DNA of 64,000 nt, taken from assembly GCF_028735875.1 (NCBI RefSeq), contig NZ_CP117834.1, positions 2,468,001 to 2,532,000 of the forward strand, given 5' to 3'. Under the pieces are notes generated by a model that had not been told where the DNA came from, did no database searches, and was given only the letters and a program-made list of their open reading frames with translations. Shown piece by piece: positions 19,422 through 28,300 of this stretch. Source of the stretch: Shouchella hunanensis. Lineage in GTDB: Bacteria > Bacillota > Bacilli > Bacillales > Bacillaceae_D. Numbering within the stretch: the stretch's first letter is position 1; each line of letters starts with the position of its first letter. Both the position numbers and the translations under genes were made by a program.

Positions 19422-20422
19422 TGGAAGCGACGAAAGCGCAACAGACACGGTCGATGACGATGGTGCAGGCGGTGAATGATGCATTAAGAGTTGCTCTTGA
19501 ACAGGACGAAACGGTTCTGTTACTTGGAGAAGACATCGGCCGCAATGGAGGTGTTTTCCGTGCAACAGATGGGTTACAAGCACAATTTGGTGAGGAGCGC
19601 GTCATTGATACGCCTCTAAGTGAAGCAGGGATTGTAGGGACGGCTGTTGGTCTAGCTGTATCAGGATCAAAACCAATCGTGGAAATACAGTTTATGGGGT
19701 TTGTCTATCCGGCTTATGAGCAAATCATGACACATGTATCCCGAATTCGCATGCGTTCTCTCAGTCATTACACTGTACCAATGGTCATTCGTGCTCCTTA
19801 TGGCGCCGGTATTCGTGCTCCCGAGATCCATTCGGATTCAATGGAAGCATTGTTCACTCATATGCCAGGAATAAAAGTCGTCTGTCCATCAACACCAACA
19901 GAAGCAAAAGGATTGTTGCTTGCAGCTTTAAGAGACCCAGATCCAGTTTTAATGATGGAACCTCTTCGATTATATCGAGGTGAAAAAGAAGACGTGGCTT
20001 TGAATCATTATGAAACCGACATTGGAAAAGCAACTAAACTTAGTGAAGGGAAGGATGTCACGTTACTTGCATGGGGAGCCATGGTTGCTGTAGTGAAAAA
20101 AGCAGCTGCAGCAGTTGCTGAAGAAGGGATAGCCTGTGATGTCATTGATCTACGCACACTCTTCCCGCTAGACAAGGACACGATTGCAGAGTCGGTTCAG
20201 AAAACAGGCCGTGCAGTTGTTGTTCATGAGGCTCACGCAACAGGAGGGTTAGGGAATGACCTTGTAAGTGTAATAAACGATACCTCCTTTCTGTCAATGC
20301 GCTCTCCTATAGAGCGAGTTACAGGATTTGACGTACCTGTTCCTATTGGGTCTTTAGAGGATCATTATATTCCGAGCGTTTCGAGGGTAGTGGAAGCCAT
20401 TCATAAAACGGTTCAGTTTTAA
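19421..20422 (+). CDS. 2-oxoacid dehydrogenase E1 component, beta subunit
   Basis: 333 residues. Transketolase-like pyrimidine domain (LGEDIGRNGGVFRATDG, then DTPLSEAGIVGTAVG) and C-terminal domain (DVIDLRTLFPLD, VVVHEAHATGGLGND). The start overlaps the E1-alpha stop (TGATG), with GGGGTGAG upstream, so the two subunits are coupled. An in-frame start at 19361 would lie within E1-alpha and is not used. Confidence 0.9.
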   Translation: MEATKAQQTRSMTMVQAVNDALRVALEQDETVLLLGEDIGRNGGVFRATDGLQAQFGEERVIDTPLSEAGIVGTAVGLAVSGSKPIVEIQFMGFVYPAYEQIMTHVSRIRMRSLSHYTVPMVIRAPYGAGIRAPEIHSDSMEALFTHMPGIKVVCPSTPTEAKGLLLAALRDPDPVLMMEPLRLYRGEKEDVALNHYETDIGKATKLSEGKDVTLLAWGAMVAVVKKAAAAVAEEGIACDVIDLRTLFPLDKDTIAESVQKTGRAVVVHEAHATGGLGNDLVSVINDTSFLSMRSPIERVTGFDVPVPIGSLEDHYIPSVSRVVEAIHKTVQF

Positions 20423-20438
20423 GAAAGGAGATGCAGCG

Positions 20439-21653
20439 ATGATTGAAGTGAAGCTCCATGATATAGGTGAAGGAATGACAGAAGGGGAAATTCTTACGTT
20501 TTTTGTTAAAGTGGGCGACGTTGTAAAAATGGATCAACCGCTAGTAGAAGTGCAAACGGATAAAGTTTCAGCTGAACTTTCCGCTCCTAAAGCTGGTATC
20601 GTGAAAGAAATTTTAATCGAACAAGGTGAAACCGTTATGGTCGGTACGTCGATTCTAATGATAGAGGAAATAAGAGACAAAGAGGAGCTAGAGCAACGTC
20701 AAGAAAAATCGACGGTCAAGAATTACCGGAGTGAAGCAGTTCGTTCACAACGACGCGTATTAGCTTCTCCTTACACGAGAAAAATTGCCCGGGAAAACCA
20801 GGTGAACATTGAAGATGTCGTAGGAACAGGTGAAAAGGGGCGCGTGATCGATCAAGATGTATATGCTGTATTAGGATTTAAGAAAAAACCTGAACAACAA
20901 TCGAAGAAGCCTTCACCAGAATTACGATCAAGTTCCTATTTCACAGGGTCAAAACCATCATCGGTACGCACGATTCCTTATGAAGGAAGACGAAAGCAAA
21001 TTGCCACTAAGATGACTGAATCGGTTTACACAATTCCGCACGTCACCCATTTTGAAGAAGCGAACGTAACCAGCTTACTTGAATGGAGAACGGCGTGTAA
21101 AGAAGTGGGGATGCCGTTTTCTTTAGGTGCGTATTTTATAAAAGCACTTGTCATTACATTAAAAGAACATCCGCTTTTTAACTCCGTTTTAGACGAAAAA
21201 AATGGTGTTATACGGATTCAGGATTTCTATAATATTGGCCTTGCTACAAATGCTCCAGATGGTTTAATCGTACCAGTCTTAAAACAGGCCGATCGCAAAT
21301 CCATTTTAACCATTGATCGAGAAATGAAAGAATTGACGCGTAAAGCGCAGGATAATGAATTAAAAGGCGATGATCTTCGTGGAGGCACATTCACGGTCAG
21401 TAACGTTGGACCACTTGGAAGCACAGGAGCGACGCCGATCATCAACGCACCACAAACGGCATTGCTTGCGATTCATAAGACAAAGCGTAGACCCATTGTG
21501 ACGAAGGACGATCAACTTGCTATTGGTGACGTTATGACCATGTCAATGTCGTTTGACCACCGGATTGCAGACGGAGCACAGGCTGTTGCTTTCACGAATC
21601 GATGGGTTGAATTGCTAGAAGAACCAAAGCGTCTTATACTGGAGTTGATGTAA
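20439..21653 (+). CDS. 2-oxoacid dehydrogenase E2, lipoyl acyltransferase
   Basis: 404 residues with one lipoyl domain (lysine 42 in VQTDKVSAEL), a flexible linker, a peripheral-subunit-binding domain (ASPYTRKIAREN to TGEKGRVIDQDV) and the catalytic domain ending in MSFDHRIADG near 373. It moves the acyl group from E1 to CoA; here the product is expected to be phenylacetyl-CoA. Strong AAGGAG site. Adjacent to E3 with no gap. Confidence 0.92.
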   Translation: MIEVKLHDIGEGMTEGEILTFFVKVGDVVKMDQPLVEVQTDKVSAELSAPKAGIVKEILIEQGETVMVGTSILMIEEIRDKEELEQRQEKSTVKNYRSEAVRSQRRVLASPYTRKIARENQVNIEDVVGTGEKGRVIDQDVYAVLGFKKKPEQQSKKPSPELRSSSYFTGSKPSSVRTIPYEGRRKQIATKMTESVYTIPHVTHFEEANVTSLLEWRTACKEVGMPFSLGAYFIKALVITLKEHPLFNSVLDEKNGVIRIQDFYNIGLATNAPDGLIVPVLKQADRKSILTIDREMKELTRKAQDNELKGDDLRGGTFTVSNVGPLGSTGATPIINAPQTALLAIHKTKRRPIVTKDDQLAIGDVMTMSMSFDHRIADGAQAVAFTNRWVELLEEPKRLILELM

Positions 21654-23069
21654 ATGGTTGTCGGAGAGTTTGTACAAGAACGTCAGTTAATCGTTATTGG
21701 CGGTGGGCCAGGGGGGTATCAAGCGGCTATCCGGGCAGCACAGCTTGGTTTAGATGTCACCCTTGTAGAGAAAAACGAGCTCGGTGGTATTTGTTTACAT
21801 GAGGGCTGCATGCCTTCGAAAGTCGTCACAGAAGCGGCAGAACGGTGGCAACAGACAGTAAAAGGCTGCAAGCTTGGTATTCCTGAACAACGAGAGCCCT
21901 TTAAATGGGACGTCCTTCGCAGGTATCAAACAAACGTCGTTGAGCAGTTAAAGCAAGGAATTGTGCAACTATGTAAGGGAAATAAAATTGAATACGTTGT
22001 TGGCGAAGCGAGTTTTCTATCTGCGGAACGTATCAGCGTCACAAATGGACATCAGTACGAGATTTATTCGTTTCAGCACGTTATCCTTGCAACAGGTCAA
22101 TACTATGTATCAGTAACAGAAGAAAATGAGCGCTTGCTCACCCCCTATTCTCTGTTTCAATTAGAGAAGCTTCCACCATCACTCGTTATCGTTGGTCACC
22201 AAGGATACGAAATAGAAGCAGCGTTTGCTTATCAATCCTTGGGAGTAGAGGTGACGCTGCTGCTAGATGGTGCGCCTCCTATTGAAAAGGTGATTGAAAA
22301 AGAATGGTTTCGTTCAGCAAAGAAAGCTGGTATGAAAATAAAACAAGACATCGACTTTGAATCTGTTCAACTAAAAGATGCCAGCGTGGCGGTGGTATAT
22401 AGTCGGGCTGAGAAACGAGAAGAAGTGCAAGCCGCACTCGGGTATGTTTCACCAAATTGGAAAGGACAGACAGGAGCCCTCTCACTAAAACGGGTCGGGA
22501 TCGAAACCGATCAGGATGGCTACATAACTGTAACATCAGAATTGAAAACAACTAAAAACAACGTTTACGCCATTGGCGATGTAAACAAAGAATCCTTCCT
22601 TGCGACAGCAGCGATTCAACAAGGAAAAGTAGTTGCTGAATTGTTAGCTGGCCATGCCTCAAGGTGGGACCCGACTATATTGCCTACGGTTTACCGTACC
22701 CAACCTCCTCTAGCTATGGTAGGATTAACACAAGAACAAGCAAAGAAAAGTGGCATCGATACAATTGTAGGTACAGCGTCATTCCGAAGTAATGGATTTA
22801 GCTTGCTGTCCCATGCGCAGGACGGCATTATAACCATTTTGAAAGACAAGGAAAGAGACGATATTATTGGTGTACAGATGGTTGGCACTGGTGCTACAGA
22901 ACTAATTGTTAGTGCTACAATAGGAATGGAACTAGGCATGCGAGACGAAGACCTCATTTTTCCGATGTATCCACACCCATGTGTAGGAGAAGTACTAATG
23001 GAAGCAGCTGAAGACTTACAACACACTGCGATTCATAAGCCACGCGTAACCAAGCAAACGCAAAAATGA
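21654..23069 (+). CDS. dihydrolipoyl dehydrogenase E3, divergent NAD site
   Basis: 471 residues. FAD motif VIGGGPGGYQAAIRAAQLG, redox disulfide Cys47/Cys52 in GGICLHEGCMPSK, second FAD segment NNVYAIGDV, and the C-terminal HPCVGE that supplies the His-Glu pair. The NAD-binding loop normally read as GxGxxG is VGHQGYEIE near 181-189, so two of three glycines are lost, and the usual GRxPN is GYVSPN. Either NAD binding is modified or activity is low. It begins directly at the E2 stop. Confidence 0.88.
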   Translation: MVVGEFVQERQLIVIGGGPGGYQAAIRAAQLGLDVTLVEKNELGGICLHEGCMPSKVVTEAAERWQQTVKGCKLGIPEQREPFKWDVLRRYQTNVVEQLKQGIVQLCKGNKIEYVVGEASFLSAERISVTNGHQYEIYSFQHVILATGQYYVSVTEENERLLTPYSLFQLEKLPPSLVIVGHQGYEIEAAFAYQSLGVEVTLLLDGAPPIEKVIEKEWFRSAKKAGMKIKQDIDFESVQLKDASVAVVYSRAEKREEVQAALGYVSPNWKGQTGALSLKRVGIETDQDGYITVTSELKTTKNNVYAIGDVNKESFLATAAIQQGKVVAELLAGHASRWDPTILPTVYRTQPPLAMVGLTQEQAKKSGIDTIVGTASFRSNGFSLLSHAQDGIITILKDKERDDIIGVQMVGTGATELIVSATIGMELGMRDEDLIFPMYPHPCVGEVLMEAAEDLQHTAIHKPRVTKQTQK

Positions 23070-23096
23070 AAACGCTTTATAAACGGAGGATTGTTT

Positions 23097-23510
23097 ATGT
23101 CAAACCCTTTAATGGATGTCATTCATTTTAAAAAAGAACCGCCACCGTGTGACACCTATACCGGAGTTAAAATGGTAGAAGCGCATGATGGGATGGCTCA
23201 TGCCATTTGGCGGCCAACGGAACACATGCTTAATGGACATGGTGTCGTGATGGGTGGGTTTGTTTCATCAGCTGCTGATGTAGCAATGGCGTATGCAATC
23301 TCTTCCTTAATGAACGATAAGCAACTGTTTGCTTCTGTTACTCTTAATGTTGCTTTTCACCGCCCGGCTCTTCCTGGAGAAATTGAAGTAAAAGCAGTCG
23401 TTGAAAAATTTGGACGAACGATGAGTTATGTGACGGCTGATTTATATCAAAACGATAAACTGGTTGCAAGCGCTGTTTCATCTGTTTTGGTACATGAAGT
23501 AAACGATTAA
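23097..23510 (+). CDS. paaI: PaaI-family hotdog thioesterase
   Basis: 137 residues, single hotdog domain: NGHGVVMGGFVSSAADVAMA with the catalytic aspartate, and VTLNVAFHRPALPGEIEVKA. PaaI-type enzymes release CoA from hydroxyphenylacetyl-CoA and other dead-end CoA esters, a rescue step when CoA is trapped. GGAGG lies seven bases before the ATG at 23097. Last gene of the catabolic island, closed by a very strong terminator. Confidence 0.87.
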   Translation: MSNPLMDVIHFKKEPPPCDTYTGVKMVEAHDGMAHAIWRPTEHMLNGHGVVMGGFVSSAADVAMAYAISSLMNDKQLFASVTLNVAFHRPALPGEIEVKAVVEKFGRTMSYVTADLYQNDKLVASAVSSVLVHEVND

Positions 23511-23512
23511 GT

Positions 23513-23555
23513 CTATTAAAAAAGAGTCGTGCTTGTCGCGACTCTTTTTTAATAG
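23513..23555. terminator. bidirectional terminator
   Basis: 17-base perfect stem (23513-23529 with 23539-23555) with A- and T-runs on both sides. It serves paaI on the plus strand and the small membrane gene on the minus strand, whose 3' end overlaps it. Confidence 0.93.
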
Positions 23556-23761
23556 AAAATGAAATAAAACAATGCAACTGCACCACCGATGATTAAGTAG
23601 ATTACGCGCATGTTTCCTTTCGGTTCTTTAAAAAACAAAAATAAGAAATAGGCCACGATGCTAGCAATGAAGAAACTAATTAATGTGGAATCATTATACA
23701 AAACGGCAATAACGCCGATGACAAGAAGGAACGCACGAAACACATAGTCAATCAATTTCAA
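23549..23761 (-). CDS. small membrane protein
   Basis: 70 residues with three likely membrane segments (FRAFLLVIGVIAVL, FFIASIVAYFLFLFF, VIYLIIGGAVALFYFIF). No family recognised with certainty; similar short membrane proteins are common in Bacillus. The TTG start at 23761 follows AGGTGGT six bases upstream; a longer frame from 23803 lacks a ribosome site. Confidence 0.6.
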   Translation of the reverse strand: MKLIDYVFRAFLLVIGVIAVLYNDSTLISFFIASIVAYFLFLFFKEPKGNMRVIYLIIGGAVALFYFIFY

Positions 23762-23893
23762 GGATGACCACCTACTTTCTGTTACCAAGAGATATGGTAT
23801 CAAGAAGAGGAGAAAGTGTCAAAAGAGGGTGGTCTATTTAAATGGTGATTGATACACTTGGAGTAAATAAAAAAGGATAAAAACGGAGGAAAC

Positions 23894-24949
23894 ATGACTC
23901 AAAAATGGATGTTCCCTATAGTATGCCTCTTACTAGTAACGGCTTGTGCAGGAGCTGATACGCCATCTACATCACTCGCAGCGGATGCGCCAATTTTGGC
24001 TGTACATTACATAGACGTAGGTCAAGCAGAAGCCACTCTCATTACATGGGAACAGGATAAACAAGCATTCAACATGCTGATTGATACAGGAGACTGGAAT
24101 GACCAGACTACCGTTGAGTACTTACATGAACAGGGCATCGAAGAGCTAGATCTAGTGGTAGGCACTCACCCCCACGCTGATCATATCGGTCAAATGGCAG
24201 ACGTCATCAATGAATTCACTGTGTTGGAGGCTTGGATGTCTGGAGATGAAACAGATACCCTTGTATTTGAACGGACATTAGATGCAGTGCTAGAACATGA
24301 GGTGGATTACCACGAGCCAAGAGCCGGTGAGCAAGTTGAAATAGGTGATGTTACCATTGATGTACTTCACCCTGAAACCCTTAATGGCGATTTAAACAAC
24401 GGATCCATTGTGATGAAAGTGACATATGGAGAGGTGTCTTTTTTGTTTACAGGTGATGTAGAGCTACAAGGGGAAGAAGACATGCTCGATCGAGGTCAAC
24501 ATTTACAGGCAACGGTCTTAAGCATGCCGCATCATGGGTCAAATACATCGTCATCAGAGCCGTTTATAGAGGCTGTTCAACCTTCCTATGCGATTTACTC
24601 TGCAGGTGTTGACAACGCCTATGACCACCCAGGAGAAGAAGCTCTTGAAGTAGTGCGAGGAACAGGTGCAACGATTTATGGTACGGATGAAGTCGGAACC
24701 ATTATTGTTTCTACAGACGGAACTACTGTAGATATACAAAGTGAACGAGAAGAGGCAGATTGTGTCAATATCAACAGGGCAAGTGTAAAAGAGCTAGAGC
24801 AAATTGCGGAAATTGGACCAAGTCGGGCACAACAAATAGTAGACCTTAGACCGTTTGCAGCCCTTGATGAATTAACAGATGTAGATGGAATTGGTGAAGC
24901 AAGACTAAAGACCATTAAGGAAGAAGGAATTGCTTGTGTCAGACAGTAA
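23894..24949 (+). CDS. MBL-fold lipoprotein with C-terminal helix-hairpin-helix (ComEC/ComEA-like)
   Basis: 351 residues. Lipoprotein signal ending LLVTAC (cysteine 18), so anchored outside the membrane. Metallo-beta-lactamase domain of the ComEC C-terminal type with metal motif GTHPHADHIG near 92 and later MPHHGSNTSSSEP. The last ~60 residues (CVNINRASVKELEQIAEIG and DVDGIGEARLKTI) form a double helix-hairpin-helix like ComEA. A surface DNA-processing nuclease is likely. Overlaps the next gene by 14 bases. Confidence 0.88.
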   Translation: MTQKWMFPIVCLLLVTACAGADTPSTSLAADAPILAVHYIDVGQAEATLITWEQDKQAFNMLIDTGDWNDQTTVEYLHEQGIEELDLVVGTHPHADHIGQMADVINEFTVLEAWMSGDETDTLVFERTLDAVLEHEVDYHEPRAGEQVEIGDVTIDVLHPETLNGDLNNGSIVMKVTYGEVSFLFTGDVELQGEEDMLDRGQHLQATVLSMPHHGSNTSSSEPFIEAVQPSYAIYSAGVDNAYDHPGEEALEVVRGTGATIYGTDEVGTIIVSTDGTTVDIQSEREEADCVNINRASVKELEQIAEIGPSRAQQIVDLRPFAALDELTDVDGIGEARLKTIKEEGIACVRQ

Positions 24950-25223
24950 GTATCATGGTGTTGTCGATCGCGTGACGAATGGTATCGCCGTCATTCTCGT
25001 TGACTCCTTACAAAAACAATTTGAAATGAGACAACAGGATTTACCAACTGATGCAAAAGAAGGCACTTGGCTTTCGCTCACTTTAGATAAATCCCACGCA
25101 CATGTTTTAAATGCTACTGTTGACCATACTCAACAAAAAAAGAAACAACAAACCATTCGAGAAAAATTAAATCAAGTAAGAGAACAGTCGTCTAAAAATA
25201 GCAAACGAAAGAGAAAGCACTAA
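24936..25223 (+). CDS. DUF3006-like protein
   Basis: 95 residues. The N-terminal half is a small beta domain (GVVDRVTNGIAVILVD) as in DUF3006, a family often beside ComEC-like MBL proteins; the C-terminus is very basic (ending NSKRKRKH). GTG start at 24936 inside the previous gene, with AAGGA seven bases before. Probably co-translated with the lipoprotein. Function unknown. Confidence 0.75.
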   Translation: MSDSKYHGVVDRVTNGIAVILVDSLQKQFEMRQQDLPTDAKEGTWLSLTLDKSHAHVLNATVDHTQQKKKQQTIREKLNQVREQSSKNSKRKRKH

Positions 25224-25295
25224 TGCATGAGCCTCAAAGGAATAAGCCTTTGATGCTTTGTTGTGTATAGGCAACATTTTGTCGAACAAATGTGC

Positions 25296-25324
25296 TTGTC
25301 AAAAAGGAGAAGAACACATATTAT
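25296..25324 (+). promoter_or_regulatory. sigma-A promoter of the RHS gene
   Basis: TTGTCA (25296-25301), 17-base spacer, TATTAT (25319-25324), about 60 bases before the RHS start codon. Confidence 0.7.
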
Positions 25325-25330
25325 AAAAAT

Positions 25331-25363
25331 GTTACAAATGTAACCAATTTGTTACAAAAATTG
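25331..25363 (+). promoter_or_regulatory. operator-like inverted repeats at the RHS transcription start
   Basis: GTTACAAATGTAAC (25331-25344) is palindromic apart from its two-base centre. A third GTTACA follows at 25351, nested between CAATTT and AAATTG. The array begins seven bases after the -10 box, where a repressor would block initiation or a stem would sit at the 5' end of the mRNA. Confidence 0.45.
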
Positions 25364-25382
25364 AGAGAAAGTGGGTTTGAAG

Positions 25383-28300
25383 ATGAGGCGAAAGGTACAA
25401 AAGCTTTTTATTTGGTTGCTTACCCTGCTTATTGTGGTTGGTGGCATGCCATTACAAGCAGTTGCAGAACAGGTTGGTGGACAAGACCAACCAGAGCAAC
25501 AAGAGATGGAGAATCATGAAGACGAACGAGAAGAAGTAGTAGAAGAAACGAATGACGAAGAAGAAGATGGAGACGATCACCTTCTTTATGAAGATGTTGA
25601 ACCAGACTTTGAGTTCGTCGAGGGTGAAAGTGATAAAAATTCTGAATTGGAAGATAATGATGACCCTGGGTCACAAGAAGAGCTAGTTGATGATCGTACA
25701 GAGAATACGAAACTTTTCTTGAATGAGGATGGCTCTTATACCCAAGAGGTGTATTTTGAACCTATTCATACGCTTGATGATGCAACAGAGGAATGGCAAG
25801 ACATATCAAGTGAGCTAGAGAAGGTTTCGTCTGACGAAATTACGACGGAGAACACAAACCTCGCCTCAAGCTTCAAACCTATCATGGAAGATGGAGAGTA
25901 TGCCACATACACCCAAAATAATAACACCATTACGTTTTCGCTTCTTTCGGCAACGGATGAAGATGGAGAAGTGATTCCAGTTGAAAACCAACATGCCTCT
26001 TTTAATGAAAATGAAATTACCTACCAAAATATCTTTTCTAATATTGATTTAAGACATTTTACATTTGATCAAAGTACGAAAGAAGATCTTGTATTACATG
26101 CCTATAATGGCCTTCATACATTTACGTATCATATTAAAACCGAACTAGTGGCACAAGAAAATGAAGATGGTTCAATCACTTTTTCTACGACAGAAGGGGA
26201 AGCGACGTTTGAACTGCCAAAACCCTATATGGCAGATTCACAGTACGATGATGCAAAAGGAGAAACCGCTGAATCACAGGATGTGCGTTATACGCTAGAA
26301 GAAATGGAAGATGGCTATGAGCTAACAGTGGAAGCGGATCGTGACTGGTTAACAGACGAAGCTCGTGTTTATCCTGTTTATATTGATCCAACAACCTCTG
26401 TGAACGTGAGCTCAGATGCGTTTGTCATGAGCGCCTATCCGACAACGAACTATAGTTCAACGAGTAGTAAGTGGGATTCCTCTCAGAATGCCCACGTTTT
26501 AAAAGTCGGGAAATACGATAACACGACAGGAACAACGTATGGCTACTTAAAGCAAAACATTAATGCTGTTAAGAATATGACTGTAACAAAAGCGACATTT
26601 AACGCTCATGTTATTCACCATTACTACGGCGACAATCCAAACGGCTTGTGGTTAGATACCGTTAATAGTGATTGGACACCGAGCACACTGAATTGGAACA
26701 ATAAGCCTGGCTCTACAAATATTGCGAAAGTAGATGTTGGTCGAAACAAAAGAGCTAGTTTTGACGTAACAAACACGGTAAAAGCCTGGTTGAACGGGTC
26801 AAAAGCTAACTATGGCTTTAAGCTACACACAAATGGGAACGGAAAAGAATTTTGGAAAAAAGTCGTATCGACTACAAATTCAACAAATAAACCGCATATC
26901 AGTATCACATACACCATTCCAGCACCAGCAGCACCAACGTCTAAAACCTATACAACTGGGGATGGTGCAGGCCATGTGAACCTAAGCTGGAAGAAGATGC
27001 CGGGTGCAACAGGCTACAAAGTATGGGTGTACAACGGAAAGGATTATCAAGCCTTTAACGTTGGCGATGTAGCAAGCTGGTCAACCGAAGGAAAGAAAAT
27101 TTGGCCAACAGCATCAGACATTGCGGCAGGGAAATTTGCGCTTTATACAAACGGAAAAGGGGCAGAGCTTGCAGTGGACCCTTCGCCTGTCTACAAGAAC
27201 TCTGGCGGGAGTTATCCAACGAGTAAAAATTACTGGTTTCGAGTCAGCGCAATTTACGGACAAGGTGAAAGTGCTATGTCAGACGCACATAAGCCGAACA
27301 TTCCAAACTTAAAGAAACCAGATAAACCAGCCTCAAAAAGCTATAGTAACGGAAACGGTACAGGCTACATTGATTTAACGTGGCCAGCCATAAGTGGTGC
27401 AACAGGCTATAAGCTTTATCTTTACAATGGCACTAAGCATGAGATGGTCGATGTTGGAAATGTGACTTCCTACACTACAAAAGGAAAGAAAATTTGGCCA
27501 ACAGCAGCAGAAATTAAAGCAGGCAAGTTTGCTCTCCATTTAACGGATAATGCTGGAGCAGAGCTACCAGTTGATCCATCACCTGTATACAAAAACTCAG
27601 GTGGGAATTATCCAAACGCAAAAGACTTTAATTTTAAGATTCAAGCATACAATGCTCATGGTGAGACGGTCCGCTCGGCAAGCGCCTTACCGTATATTCC
27701 TGATTTAGAAAAACCAAAAGCACCAAATGGTGTGGCCTACACGAATATTAAAGTGGAAAACACAGGCTACATTATGCTGGATTGGGAAGAAGTCGAGAAT
27801 GCGACAGGCTATAAAGTGTGGATGTCAAATGGTAAATCGTTCACGAGCTTCGATGCAGGGGACGACACCCAATGGACGACCCAAGGAAAAGGGATCTGGC
27901 CAACTGCCGCAGACATTGCCGCTGGGAAATCAACCTTATACACGAATGGGAAAGGATCAGAACTTGCAATTGATCCGTCACCTGTTTACAAGAACGCAGG
28001 CGGTAACACAACAGCAAAGAACTACTTTTTCAAAATAACCGCTTACAACAAGCATGGCGAAACGATTCAATCACCTGAATTCAAACCATCTATTGGACAG
28101 CCGACGGAATTTTTTGGTGAAGAAGATTATTGGTCGATTCTTTCTGTTCCATATGGAAAAGTGAACGCCGCAACAGGAAACTTGATCGTTTCGGAAGAAG
28201 ACCTTTCTATTGGTGGTCGTGGACCGGGATTAGGGTTTTCACGAACGTACAACAGTCTAGCACCGACAACAGGCATGTTCGGTTACGGTTGGCATGCTGA

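Noticed and set aside
25235..25260. Terminator after the DUF3006 gene
   Set aside because: A seven-base stem (TCAAAGG/CCTTTGA) is present, but the flanking bases mismatch and no T-tract follows.
26935..28085. CRISPR-like repeat array
   Set aside because: The repeats are long protein-coding modules in frame, not short spaced DNA repeats.
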